Shown here: one piece after another, positions 49,697 through 58,078 of the stretch
How the letters are laid out: each line of letters begins with the position of its first letter
Numbering within the stretch: position 1 is the stretch's first letter
Assembly: GCA_002733205.1 (NCBI GenBank)
Contig: NVUW01000001.1
Location: 682,001 to 746,000 of the forward strand
Reading direction: 5' to 3'
Length of the DNA: 64,000 nt
Source of the DNA: Thalassobium sp.
Lineage (GTDB): Bacteria > Pseudomonadota > Gammaproteobacteria > Pseudomonadales > Oceanobacteraceae
Program-made: the position numbers and the translations under genes
Notes under the pieces: model-generated
Told to the model about the DNA's origin: nothing
Databases searched by the model: none
The model's input: only the letters and a program-made list of their open reading frames with translations

Positions 49697-52550
49697 GCTC
49701 ACTCCGTTGCTGAATGCCCGTGTTTTATGTTTGCGTCTGACCACGTTGTTGGTCTTGGTGTTGATGACTGGCTGCAGCTTATTTTCGCAGCCGGATGATA
49801 CTGAAAAAACCCTGGAAAATATTAATGCGCTGAAAGTGCGTTTATTGTCGAATGATCCCCTTGAGACCAGTCACGATGATGTGATTGCGCGTTATCAGCG
49901 TTACCTGGATGTCGCAACCGAACCGGAAATGCGTATTCGTGTCGCACACCGTATTGCCAGTCTGAAATTACAGTCGGAAGAAATTGCACTGGATAATATG
50001 CCGGAAGAGTCCGACGCCGCACTGAATGTTGGTGCTACCCGCGAAGAGCGTGCGCAGGCGATAGCTTCGATTAACGATTACGAGTCTTTGCTGCAGGCAT
50101 ACCCCGACCGGTCAGACAACGATGCCATGCTCTATCAGTTAGCTAAAGCTTACAGCATGGCCGGAAGAATGCAGTCGGCCATCGCCACGCTTGAGCAACT
50201 GGTGAGCGATTTTCCGCGTTCGGTTTATTACCTTGAAAGCGAATTCCGGCTGGCGCAGCTACTCTATGCTTCGGGCGATTATGAAGGCGCACAGATGGCG
50301 TATCAGCGCCTGATTGATCGTGGTCCGGACGATAACCAATATTATGTCAGTGCCGGTTATCTTCAGGGCTGGGCAATTTTTAAGCAGGATCGCCTCGAAG
50401 ACAGTTTATTGGCTTTCACCCGCGTATTGGATGAGCAATATCCAACTGCAGCGGCCCTGTCCGACGCCAAAGGCGGTGAGCTGGATATGCTGAACGATAT
50501 TCTGCGCATTATGGCGATTATGTTTGATGATCTTGGCGACTGGGAACAGATTGCACTGTTCTATGATCGGCACGGCAAACGTCATTATGAGTATCTGATC
50601 TACGATCGTCTGGCGACGCTTTATTACGATAAACAATATTATAAAAGCGGGGCATCTACCTTGCGTGCGTTTGTTCTGCGCTACCCGGACGATGTTTTGG
50701 CTCCGGTGTATTACGAACGCCTGATCGAAGGATATAAAACCGCCCGTTATCCGAACCTGATGCGCAAGCACAAAGAAATTTACATCGGTATGTTTGGTGT
50801 CGGCGGTTCTTATTGGCTGACGCACTCTGAGGCAGTGCAACAAAAACTGACCGTCTCTCTGACCACTTATATCTGGGACCTGGCCGGTTTTCACCATGCC
50901 TGGGGACAGAACAGCAAAAAACTGAAAGATAAACGCGAGCGCCTGGCGGAAGCCGAACGTTGGTATAAAGAATACATCCGCAGCTTCCCGGATGCTGACG
51001 ATACGGTAAAAGCGCATTTTCTGCTGGCGGAGGTTGCCTTTGAGCTGCAGGAATATCCACTGGCCAAAGATCACTATGAAATTGTCGCTTACCAATACCC
51101 GCACAATGAAAAAGCAGCAGAGGCAGGTTATGCCGCGATTCTGGCATTTAATAAATACCGCCCGGCAAAAACAGAAGCTCTGGCCTGGCGACAGGCTACC
51201 GTTGCCAGTGCCATGCGCTTTGTGCAGGAATTTCCGCAGGATGAGCGCAGCGGAACGGTATTGGTCAATACCGCCGAAATGTTACTGAAAGATAAATATT
51301 ATCCGCAGGCGCTGGCCACCGCGCGTCTGGCGTCTGATGTTGAGGCCGACTTGCCCGAACGTTACCGCTATGGTGCCGCTCTGGTACGCGGACATGCCAG
51401 CTTTGAGCAAGGCCTGTTTGCCGAGTCTGAAGAAGCGCTGAGTAAAGCGTTAACCTACAGCAAACTGGATAAGAAAACCCGGCGTGAACTGCGCGATAAA
51501 GTCGCCGCAACCGTTTATAAACAGGGCGAGCAAGCAAAAGAGCAGGGTGATCTGGTTGCCGCTGTTGGCCACTGGCGCCGCCTTGCAACGGTTATTCCGG
51601 AAAGTAATACCCGTATTATTGCTGAGTACGATGCCGCGACGTTATTAATGCAGATGAAGGATTATGATCAGGCAATTGAGGTCCTGCTGCATTTCCGTGA
51701 ACAGTATCCGCAGCATAAATTGACCGCCGATATTCCCAGCAAACTCATCGTCGCTTATGAAGATAAAGGTGAGTGGCGTAAAGCGGCTTTTGAATTGCAA
51801 CGTATCTGGAACGACGGAAAAGACCCTGAGCAACAGCGTATCGCCTGTTATCAGTCAGCGGAATACTTTGAAAAAGGCGGCGATCTGGATAACGCGCTGG
51901 TGATGTATAAACGTTACGCACACAGCTATAAAAAACCTTTTGATGCGGCCGTCGAAGCGCACTTTAAACTGAACGAAATTTATGCTGCACAGAACGACGA
52001 AGAAAAACGCCGTTTCTGGCTGGATAAGGTGATAACCCTGCACAATAAAGCCGGTAAAGACCAGACGGATCGTTCACGTTATCTGGCCGCCAGTGCCGCT
52101 TACGAACTGGGCGAATTTGAACGGGCTAAATACGAAAAAATCGCTATTACACTGCCTCTGGATAAAAGTGTGACGCGCAAAAATGCCGTGATGCAGGCCG
52201 CGTTGAAACGCTATACCCAATCGGTACAGATTGGTGTTCTGGAATTTACCACCTCAGCGACCTATCGCATTGGTCAGCTGTATGCGCAGCTCAGTAAAGC
52301 GCTGATGGAGTCGGAGCGTCCGGCGGGTATGGATGAGCTGGAGCTGGAAGAGTATCAGTTTCTGCTGGAAGAGCAGGTGTTTCCACTGGATGAAGCGGCC
52401 ATTGAAATTCACCAGACCAATGCTAATCGCACCTATGACGGTTTGTATGATGAATGGATTAAAAAGAGTTACCGGTCGTTGGGCGTATTAATGCCAGGCC
52501 AGTACAATAAAAATGAAAAGGCGCTGAGTTATGTTGATCAGATTCGCTAG
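49689..52550 (+). CDS. Giant TPR lipoprotein (AgmU/GltD-like)
   Basis: 953 residues from the ATG at 49689; the frame is open upstream to 49263 but only as an out-of-frame shadow of the previous gene. The lipobox LMTGC lipidates Cys29. The whole mature protein is TPR-like repeats (for example MLYQLAKAYSMAGRMQSAIATLEQLV, LAEAERWYKEYIRSFPDADDTVKAHFLLAEVAFELQEYPLAKDHYE, YDQAIEVLLHFREQYPQHKL). Myxococcus AgmU (GltD) is a comparable long periplasmic TPR protein of the gliding machinery and proteins at similar loci are annotated after it. The lipid anchor probably places it at the outer membrane. Ends 20 bases inside the next gene. Confidence 0.8.
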   Translation: MNKLTPLLNARVLCLRLTTLLVLVLMTGCSLFSQPDDTEKTLENINALKVRLLSNDPLETSHDDVIARYQRYLDVATEPEMRIRVAHRIASLKLQSEEIALDNMPEESDAALNVGATREERAQAIASINDYESLLQAYPDRSDNDAMLYQLAKAYSMAGRMQSAIATLEQLVSDFPRSVYYLESEFRLAQLLYASGDYEGAQMAYQRLIDRGPDDNQYYVSAGYLQGWAIFKQDRLEDSLLAFTRVLDEQYPTAAALSDAKGGELDMLNDILRIMAIMFDDLGDWEQIALFYDRHGKRHYEYLIYDRLATLYYDKQYYKSGASTLRAFVLRYPDDVLAPVYYERLIEGYKTARYPNLMRKHKEIYIGMFGVGGSYWLTHSEAVQQKLTVSLTTYIWDLAGFHHAWGQNSKKLKDKRERLAEAERWYKEYIRSFPDADDTVKAHFLLAEVAFELQEYPLAKDHYEIVAYQYPHNEKAAEAGYAAILAFNKYRPAKTEALAWRQATVASAMRFVQEFPQDERSGTVLVNTAEMLLKDKYYPQALATARLASDVEADLPERYRYGAALVRGHASFEQGLFAESEEALSKALTYSKLDKKTRRELRDKVAATVYKQGEQAKEQGDLVAAVGHWRRLATVIPESNTRIIAEYDAATLLMQMKDYDQAIEVLLHFREQYPQHKLTADIPSKLIVAYEDKGEWRKAAFELQRIWNDGKDPEQQRIACYQSAEYFEKGGDLDNALVMYKRYAHSYKKPFDAAVEAHFKLNEIYAAQNDEEKRRFWLDKVITLHNKAGKDQTDRSRYLAASAAYELGEFERAKYEKIAITLPLDKSVTRKNAVMQAALKRYTQSVQIGVLEFTTSATYRIGQLYAQLSKALMESERPAGMDELELEEYQFLLEEQVFPLDEAAIEIHQTNANRTYDGLYDEWIKKSYRSLGVLMPGQYNKNEKALSYVDQIR

Positions 52551-53145
52551 CCTGTTACTGCTGGTTGTATTGCAGATTGGCTTGCAGGGTTGCAGCCTGT
52601 TGGGGGCAAAACCGGAAGTGGTGGATTCTGCCCAGCAGGAAAAGCCGTTGCCGCCGGAATTAATTGAGGCTTATAACGCAGGGCTTGAATTACTGCAGGA
52701 TGAAGAATTCGAAACCGCCGAAACTCACTGGCAGGGTCTGACGGAACAATACAGCGAATTTCCTGGTTGCTGGACCAATCTGGCACTGGCGCAATATCGT
52801 CTTGAACAATATGCCGAAGGTTTAGACAGCCTGAATAAGGCCGTCTCTATAAAGCAGGATTTTTGCCCGGCTTATAAAATACTGGGCCTGGTGCAGCGCG
52901 AACTGGGGCAATTCAGCGCGGCTGAAAGCAGCTATCAGACGGCCGTGCAATGTGACCCGGCCGATGCCGAGGTGCGCTACAACCTGGGCATATTGTACGA
53001 CTTATATTTACACGATCTGGCAAAAGCGCTGGAGCAGTATCAGCGGGCGCAGAGCATGATGAGTGAACCCGATGCCACCCTGGCGATCTGGATTGCTGAC
53101 CTTGAGCGCCGCAGTACCGAGCAGGTCGCAGGAGAAGGCTCATGA
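52531..53145 (+). CDS. TPR lipoprotein (AglT/GltE-like)
   Basis: 204 residues. Lipobox GLQGC gives lipidated Cys21. Three to four TPR units follow (ELIEAYNAGLELLQDEEFETAETHWQGL, CWTNLALAQYRLEQYAEGLDSLNKAV, AYKILGLVQRELGQFSAAESSYQTAV, VRYNLGILYDLYLHDLAKALEQYQRA). The size, lipid anchor and TPR content fit AglT/GltE of Myxococcus, which is needed to stabilise other outer-membrane parts of the gliding machine. It overlaps the neighbours on both sides and is clearly part of the same transcript. Confidence 0.8.
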   Translation: MLIRFASLLLLVVLQIGLQGCSLLGAKPEVVDSAQQEKPLPPELIEAYNAGLELLQDEEFETAETHWQGLTEQYSEFPGCWTNLALAQYRLEQYAEGLDSLNKAVSIKQDFCPAYKILGLVQRELGQFSAAESSYQTAVQCDPADAEVRYNLGILYDLYLHDLAKALEQYQRAQSMMSEPDATLAIWIADLERRSTEQVAGEGS

Positions 53146-53459
53146 CTAAATCGTTCTTCTGTACGCTGTTGCTGTTGTTGTTAAGCGCCCAGGTTGTTGC
53201 TGATAACGTGGTGCGTCTTGAAGGTATATCGATCCAGGGTAACAGTGAAGAACCGAACGTAATGTACGTAACACCGTGGCGTCCACCACCGGGAACCGGG
53301 CGTTTATATCAGCCGATTAACAGCTACCGCGAACAATGGTTGCAGGGCATTGACCGGGACAGTTTTCGCCGCGAAATGCGTTACGCAGAACGTTATGCAC
53401 CGAAAGAACCGAATCAGGAACGGATCCGCCAGCTGAGTGAGGGTTCTGCGTTACCGTGA
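53142..53459 (+). CDS. Small secreted protein of unknown function
   Basis: 105 residues with a signal peptide ending near VVA-D (residue 21). The mature part is about 84 residues: RLEGISIQGNSEEPNVMYVTPWRPPPGTGRLYQPINSYREQW followed by an Arg/Glu-rich helix. The N-terminal phrase is common in small TPR-locus proteins of ExbBD/TonB-like gene clusters in my memory, but I cannot name a family. Four-base overlap with the TPR lipoprotein gene. A 207-base gap with a strong hairpin separates it from the ExbB gene. Confidence 0.72.
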   Translation: MTKSFFCTLLLLLLSAQVVADNVVRLEGISIQGNSEEPNVMYVTPWRPPPGTGRLYQPINSYREQWLQGIDRDSFRREMRYAERYAPKEPNQERIRQLSEGSALP

Positions 53460-53560
53460 ATGCAATCAATGGTTAAGTCAGTCGTCAATCCATTGTGTGA
53501 TACATCGTGTAATAAACAACGTTTTTTGCTGTGCGGTTTAATGGTTAAATCGTCAGTAAT

Positions 53561-53601
53561 GGGCCAGGGCCTGTTTAATTAATGTTAACAGTCCCTGGCC
53601 C
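53561..53601. other. Strong intergenic hairpin inside the envelope operon
   Basis: GGGCCAGGG-C-CTGTT (53561-53575) pairs with AACAG-T-CCCTGGCCC (53587-53601): fifteen positions, one mismatch, 11-base AT-rich loop. No T-tract follows, so it is not a standard terminator. It could act as a processing, stability or attenuation element between the TPR genes and the ExbB-ExbD genes. Confidence 0.7.
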
Positions 53602-53666
53602 CGAACAGGTCGCGGCGTAAGACCGGCCAATAACAATTAAGAAACTAAAAACCAGGGGAAGTAACT

Positions 53667-54317
53667 ATGGATACCATCGTACGTTTTTTTCAGGAAGGCG
53701 GTACTTTTATGTACCCGATCGCCATCATCATGGCGATTGGTTTGGCCATTGCTTTTGAGCGTTTACTGGTACTGATGAAAGAAAAATCCAGCAATCGTCG
53801 TGCCTTCGAAGAGCTGCTGCCAATGCTGCAAAAACGCGATCTGCGCGGTGCCCTGAGTTATGCCACCAGTTCTGAAACAAAAATTGGTGATATTTTCTCT
53901 GCAGCCATTGCCCGGATTCCTGGCAGTCAGCGTCGTGAAGAAATTGAATACGCGCTGGAAGAGGGCTTAATGGAAGCCATTCCACAGCTGGAAAAACGTA
54001 CACAATACGTTGCGACTCTGGCCAATATCGCCACCCTGATGGGGCTTCTGGGTACCATTATGGGTCTGATCGCCGCCTTTACCGCCGTTGCTAACGCGGC
54101 ACCTGCGGAAAAAGCCGCGCTGTTGTCGCAGAGTATTTCGGTCGCGATGAACACCACCGCATTTGGCCTGATGGCCGCTATTCCGTTAATTCTGCTGCAC
54201 AGCTTTCTGCAATCCAAAACCAATGAAATTGTCGACAGCATCGAGATGGCCGGGGTGAAGTTCCTCAACATCATCACTGAGCGTAAGCCAGGTCAAACTC
54301 CAGCAAACAGCAACTGA
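53667..54317 (+). CDS. MotA/TolQ/ExbB-type proton-channel protein (AglR-like)
   Basis: 216 residues with three membrane helices (about 16-36, 118-140, 163-182) in the TolQ/ExbB arrangement: large cytoplasmic loop between helices one and two, conserved LANIATLMGLLGTIMGLIAAF and SISVAMNTTAFGLMAAIPLILLHSFL with the polar Thr/Asn residues that line the proton path. GGAAGTAAC before the ATG gives a clear ribosome site. In ExbB-ExbD, TolQ-TolR and AglR-AglQ-AglS complexes a pentamer of this protein surrounds an ExbD dimer and uses the proton motive force. Followed by two ExbD genes and a TonB-like gene. Confidence 0.92.
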   Translation: MDTIVRFFQEGGTFMYPIAIIMAIGLAIAFERLLVLMKEKSSNRRAFEELLPMLQKRDLRGALSYATSSETKIGDIFSAAIARIPGSQRREEIEYALEEGLMEAIPQLEKRTQYVATLANIATLMGLLGTIMGLIAAFTAVANAAPAEKAALLSQSISVAMNTTAFGLMAAIPLILLHSFLQSKTNEIVDSIEMAGVKFLNIITERKPGQTPANSN

Positions 54318-54330
54318 GATGTAATTTCTG

Positions 54331-54840
54331 ATGAGACGCCAAAGACGAATACAAGAAGAGGCGGAGCTCAACGTTACATCCTTTATGAATCTGATGATCG
54401 TACTGGTACCAGTACTGTTGATGAACATGGTGTTCTCACAGCTGGCCGTACTTGATCTTAAGTTGCCATTGGGAGATCAGCCGGGGGCTGTGAATCCTGA
54501 GGATGTTTCGCTCGAAGTGATTGTCAGTAAGCAAGGGTTTGAAATTACCCGAACTTATCAGGAGAAATCTGAATCGCTTGCGACTCTGCCGAAAAAAGAC
54601 GGAAATTACGATTACAGTGGTCTGTCTTCTGCGCTTGTGGATATCAAAAAGAATCCTGGCTTTGAAGACAAAAAAGACATCAGCCTGTTATCGGAAGCCG
54701 ATATCGATTACCAGACGTTAATTACGGTGATGGACAGCGTACGCATTTATCCGGCGGTTATTGCCGCATCCCTGGTTGATGCCACGTTATTTCCGGAAAT
54801 TTCTCTGGGTGATGCACCGGGTACGGAGGTGACGCCATGA
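54331..54840 (+). CDS. ExbD/TolR-type protein lacking the membrane aspartate
   Basis: 169 residues, one membrane helix (about 19-37) and a periplasmic domain. The helix reads LNVTSFMNLMIVLVPVLLMN. In ExbD, TolR and MotB the corresponding position is the proton-carrying Asp (as in LVDVMLVLL); here it is Asn20. The periplasmic part (DVSLEVIVSKQGFEI, DYQTLITVMDSVRIYP) is otherwise typical. It begins 14 bases after the ExbB gene and overlaps the second ExbD gene by four bases. I infer that it forms a heterodimer with that paralogue and supplies structure rather than proton transfer. Confidence 0.88.
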   Translation: MRRQRRIQEEAELNVTSFMNLMIVLVPVLLMNMVFSQLAVLDLKLPLGDQPGAVNPEDVSLEVIVSKQGFEITRTYQEKSESLATLPKKDGNYDYSGLSSALVDIKKNPGFEDKKDISLLSEADIDYQTLITVMDSVRIYPAVIAASLVDATLFPEISLGDAPGTEVTP

Positions 54841-55343
54841 AAATGTCACGTCGTGCCAAGCGCATGCAGCGTAATCATAAGCGTAATGCCAACAAGAGCG
54901 GTCTGAATCTGACGGCACTGATGGATATTTTTACCATTCTGGTTTTCTTCCTGATGGTGAATCAATCTGAAGTGGAAGTGCAGAGCAGCGATGCCATTCA
55001 ATTGCCCGCTTCATTGGCAGATAACAAACCCAATGAAAATATTACGGTGCTGGTCAGCAAAGACGATATTCTGGTTCAGGGGCGTGCTGTCATCAGTACG
55101 GCGGCCGCCAGTAAAATCAGCGGTGAAGAAATTGCTGAGCTGAAAAAAGAACTGGATTATCTGGCTGCGCGTTCACCGCTCTCAGCAGAACAAAAAGAAC
55201 AGGGCAGGCCGGTCACCATTATGGGTGACAAGGATATTCCCTATGCGCTGCTGAAAAAGGTCATGAATACCTGTGCAAAGGCGGAATTTAATAATATTTC
55301 GCTTGCTGTAAATCAGAAACCACCCGCTAAGGGAGGTGCCTGA
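54837..55343 (+). CDS. ExbD/TolR-type proton-channel protein
   Basis: 168 residues. A basic N-terminus (KMSRRAKRMQRNHKRNANK) precedes the membrane helix LNLTALMDIFTILVFFLMVN, with the conserved Asp30 present. The periplasmic domain contains ENITVLVSKDDILVQGRAV and VTIMGDKDIPYALLKKVMNTCAKAEFNNISLAV, the ExbD/TolR fold. Four-base overlap upstream, one-base overlap (TGATG) downstream. With the ExbB protein it should form the proton-driven stator; it is the only one of the two ExbD copies with the catalytic acid. Confidence 0.92.
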   Translation: MKMSRRAKRMQRNHKRNANKSGLNLTALMDIFTILVFFLMVNQSEVEVQSSDAIQLPASLADNKPNENITVLVSKDDILVQGRAVISTAAASKISGEEIAELKKELDYLAARSPLSAEQKEQGRPVTIMGDKDIPYALLKKVMNTCAKAEFNNISLAVNQKPPAKGGA

Positions 55344-56305
55344 TGACTGTTTATTCGCGCGCACCACAACTGCCGTGGACCGACAATGGGGATCGACAAC
55401 GTTTTTTGCCGATACTGATTGTTTTGCTGGCCGTTGTTATGGTGCTGGGGGTGGTGATTCCATCCATTGATTTGCCGGAGAAAGACCGTAAAGATCTGGA
55501 GAAGCTGCCGCCACAACTGGCCAAGGTTATTGAGCGTAAAAAGCTTGAAAAACCCAAGCCAAAACCAGTGCCACCTAAAGTGGAAGAAAAGAAGCCAGAG
55601 CCTAAGCCCGAACCCAAACCGGAGCCCAAGCCTGAACCAAAACCGGAGCCGCCGAAGCCCAAGCCTGAGCCGAAACCTAAGCCCAAGCCGAAGGTAGAAG
55701 CAACGAAGGAAAAGCGTGAGCAAGCCAAAGAAACGGCCAAGAAAAATTTTGGTAACGATGCCTTGTCAGCGCTGAACAATATCCGCAATCAGGTGCCGAT
55801 TGCTGCATTGAATACCTCAAGCAAAGGCCTGAGCAATGCCGGTAATAAAGCGACCAATGTGGGTACTGTGGTTGACCGCAATGCGGCGACCCGGACTTCC
55901 GGTGGTGTTGATGTTGCTTCGTTAACCAATGCGACGGTCGGTGAAAACCTCAGCGATCGCCAGGTGACGGCGGTGGAAATGACCGCGGAACAGGAAGAGG
56001 CAAGTGCTGCAGCAACGACCCGTTCGCAGGAAGAACTGCGTTTGGTATTCGAGCAGTACAAGGTGCAGTTTGACCGCTTGTATCGCAGTGCTCTGCGTAA
56101 GAATCCGGCACTGGCTGGTTCTGTTACGCTGAAAATGGATGTGCAGCCGGATGGTTCGGTGTCTTCCTGCTCGGTGTTTAAAAGTGAGTTGAACGATGCC
56201 GGTTTACATAAACGTCTGGAAATGAAGTGTCGTCAGATGCAGTTCGAAAAACGATCGAACATCGATGTGACGGCGGTTGAATTTCCGATCCGCTTTATGC
56301 CTTAA
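55343..56305 (+). CDS. TonB-like protein with AgmX/PglI C-terminal domain
   Basis: 320 residues: short cytoplasmic N-terminus, one membrane helix (about 21-40), a Lys-Pro/Glu-Pro repeat rod (about 69-118) able to span the periplasm, an Ala/Asn-rich middle, and a C-terminal domain (about 225-320) reading VTLKMDVQPDGSVSSCSVFKSELNDAGLHKRLEMKCRQMQF. That domain, with its two cysteines, is the AgmX/PglI type found in gliding (GltG/GltJ) and Nfs proteins and is analogous to TonB. It would carry energy from the ExbB-ExbD motor to outer parts. Strong ribosome site GGGAGG. Last gene of the operon. Confidence 0.88.
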   Translation: MTVYSRAPQLPWTDNGDRQRFLPILIVLLAVVMVLGVVIPSIDLPEKDRKDLEKLPPQLAKVIERKKLEKPKPKPVPPKVEEKKPEPKPEPKPEPKPEPKPEPPKPKPEPKPKPKPKVEATKEKREQAKETAKKNFGNDALSALNNIRNQVPIAALNTSSKGLSNAGNKATNVGTVVDRNAATRTSGGVDVASLTNATVGENLSDRQVTAVEMTAEQEEASAAATTRSQEELRLVFEQYKVQFDRLYRSALRKNPALAGSVTLKMDVQPDGSVSSCSVFKSELNDAGLHKRLEMKCRQMQFEKRSNIDVTAVEFPIRFMP

Positions 56306-56336
56306 ACGGCATCGCTTAACTGATAAAGCAAAAATA

Positions 56337-56363
56337 AAAAAGGCCGCAACAGCGGCCTTTTTT
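56337..56363 (+). terminator. Rho-independent terminator of the envelope-machine operon
   Basis: AAAAAGGCCGC, loop AACA, GCGGCCTTTTTT: an 11-bp stem with T-run. A-rich on the left arm, so it may also serve the convergent MaoC gene. Confidence 0.95.
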
Positions 56364-56407
56364 ATTCTTTCCGGTTCGTATCGTTCCGGATTACTGTCAG
56401 AGCAGAT

Positions 56408-56884
56408 TCAGTCGCCGATGTGGATTTCAGGCAACTTCGGAGCATTGATTGTCATCTTTTCGGTTGGCGCCATTACCGTGGCTTCGCCGCTCGCGACAAC
56501 TTTGCCGTGCTGGTTGCTGACGCTGCATTCCAGCGTAACGATGGGCTTGCTGTCGTGTTTGCTGCTCACGGTCAGCTCAACCAGTAATTCGTCGCCGATC
56601 ATTACCGGCTTACGGAAGGATAAACTCTGCCCCAGATAAACGGTGCCAGGGCCAGGCAAATCCATCGCCAGTGCCGCAGAAATTAATGCACCGGTAAACA
56701 TGCCATGGGCAATCTGCCCCTTAAATAGCGTGGTCGCCGCGTATTCTGCGTCCAGGTGTACCGGATTGTGGTCGCCGGATACCGTTGCGAACAGGATCAG
56801 ATCCTGACGGCTGACGGTATGCTTGCGTTGGCAGCTGTCTCCGACAGCGATTTCAGCAAATGGTCGATTGGTAATTGTTTCCAT
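56408..56884 (-). CDS. MaoC-like (R)-enoyl-CoA hydratase
   Basis: 158 residues with a hotdog MaoC domain. The catalytic pair is visible in VSGDHNPVHLDAEYA: Asp38 and His43, spaced as in PhaJ. Also AHGMFTGALISAALAMDLPGPGTVYLGQSLSFRKPV. Enzymes of this kind hydrate trans-2-enoyl-CoA to (R)-3-hydroxyacyl-CoA, feeding polyhydroxyalkanoate or fatty-acid metabolism. It is 46 bases downstream of the lipase-like gene on the same strand. No phaC is seen in the window, so PHA synthesis is not implied. Confidence 0.9.
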   Translation of the reverse strand: METITNRPFAEIAVGDSCQRKHTVSRQDLILFATVSGDHNPVHLDAEYAATTLFKGQIAHGMFTGALISAALAMDLPGPGTVYLGQSLSFRKPVMIGDELLVELTVSSKHDSKPIVTLECSVSNQHGKVVASGEATVMAPTEKMTINAPKLPEIHIGD

Positions 56885-56930
56885 ACAGTTCCCGAATAGT
56901 TACAACGAAATAAGTTTCAAAAAGCCTGAA

Positions 56931-57842
56931 CTACAGCGATAACGATTTCAGCCAGTTCAGTGTGTCCTGAAAGACTTCAGAGGCATTGGTTTCGTTCAGC
57001 ATTTCATGCCGACCCTCAGGGTACATTCGCAGGGTGACATTGTCATGACCTGTCTTTTCTAAAAACGCTTTTAAGGCCGGTACGCCTTTACCCATCTGAC
57101 CAACCGGGTCGCGATCACCGCCAAAAAGATAGATAGGTAAATGAGCCGGAATTTTGCGCAGATTATTGGCTTTGCCGATTTCAATCAGTCCGCTGAATAA
57201 ATCGGTCCACAACTGCAGGCTGCACAGATGCCCGCAGGCTGCATCGGCCAGATAGCGATCTACTTGTTGGTGATCACGGCTGAGCCAGTCAAAGTCGGTG
57301 CGATTGGGGCGAAAGGCTTTATTAAACGCTCCGAATGACAGCGCATCCATAACCCCGGAGAGGTGCTGCTGACCCTGGCGCAGTTTCAGCAGGCTGGCGA
57401 CGCTGCGCCCAAGATGAAACAGGGCAGAAGACTGATGGTTGGAGCCTGACAAAATCAGACCGGATAGCAGGTCGCCATGACGAATGGCAAAGCCCTGAGC
57501 AATAAAGGAACCCATGGAGTGACCAAGCAGAATGCGTGGTTCATCACCGCAGGTAGCCTGCTGAACCCGCAGAATATCGTCCATCAGTAATTCCCAGCCG
57601 CCCATGCCGGCGGCATTGGCATCGGCGTAATGACCGCGGGGGCGGCGTTCACCGTGGCCACGGTGATTATGAGTCACTACCTGATAGCCGGCCTGATGAA
57701 GACATTCGGCCAATGGAATGTAACGGTCACAATGTTCGGCCATGCCGTGCATCAGATGAATCGTGGCAACCGGTGAGGTCTGTGGCCACAGGCGCGCTTC
57801 GAAGGTGGAATGATCGGCGGCAGAGATAGTTATTTTGTTCAT
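56931..57842 (-). CDS. Monoacylglycerol-lipase-like alpha/beta hydrolase
   Basis: 303 residues, no signal peptide. Motifs of the Hydrolase_4 (lysophospholipase/monoacylglycerol lipase) group: HLMHGMAEHCDRYIPLAECLHQAGYQVVTHNHRGHGERRPRGHYAD, nucleophile elbow LGHSMGSF with Ser109, acid in FGGDRDPVG and His in EGRHEMLNE. It probably releases fatty acids from glycerides or lysophospholipids. Its context fits this: divergent from a fadD-type ligase and upstream of a MaoC hydratase on the same strand. Confidence 0.9.
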   Translation of the reverse strand: MNKITISAADHSTFEARLWPQTSPVATIHLMHGMAEHCDRYIPLAECLHQAGYQVVTHNHRGHGERRPRGHYADANAAGMGGWELLMDDILRVQQATCGDEPRILLGHSMGSFIAQGFAIRHGDLLSGLILSGSNHQSSALFHLGRSVASLLKLRQGQQHLSGVMDALSFGAFNKAFRPNRTDFDWLSRDHQQVDRYLADAACGHLCSLQLWTDLFSGLIEIGKANNLRKIPAHLPIYLFGGDRDPVGQMGKGVPALKAFLEKTGHDNVTLRMYPEGRHEMLNETNASEVFQDTLNWLKSLSL

Positions 57843-58078
57843 TATTTGATCGCTGTGCTGTCGAAGGGGTGCCAGCCGTGCCGGGTGGCGCTGTTACCTT
57901 CTCCGTTATGTGTCAAATTGTAAATAGCCGGAGAGCGACTTTTGCCGCCATGTGAGAAAACAGGTAAACTCCGGCTGCTTTTTTGGCCGGAATTTCTACT
58001 GGGGAGCCGGAATCCGGGCAATTCAAAATTTCACAAAACCCTGCATATAACGATAATTCAGGGTTATCAGGAGGCGGT

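Noticed and set aside
55555..55700. Repetitive DNA as a possible repeat array
   Set aside because: It is the Lys-Pro/Glu-Pro coding repeat of the TonB-like protein, with irregular units and no spacers.
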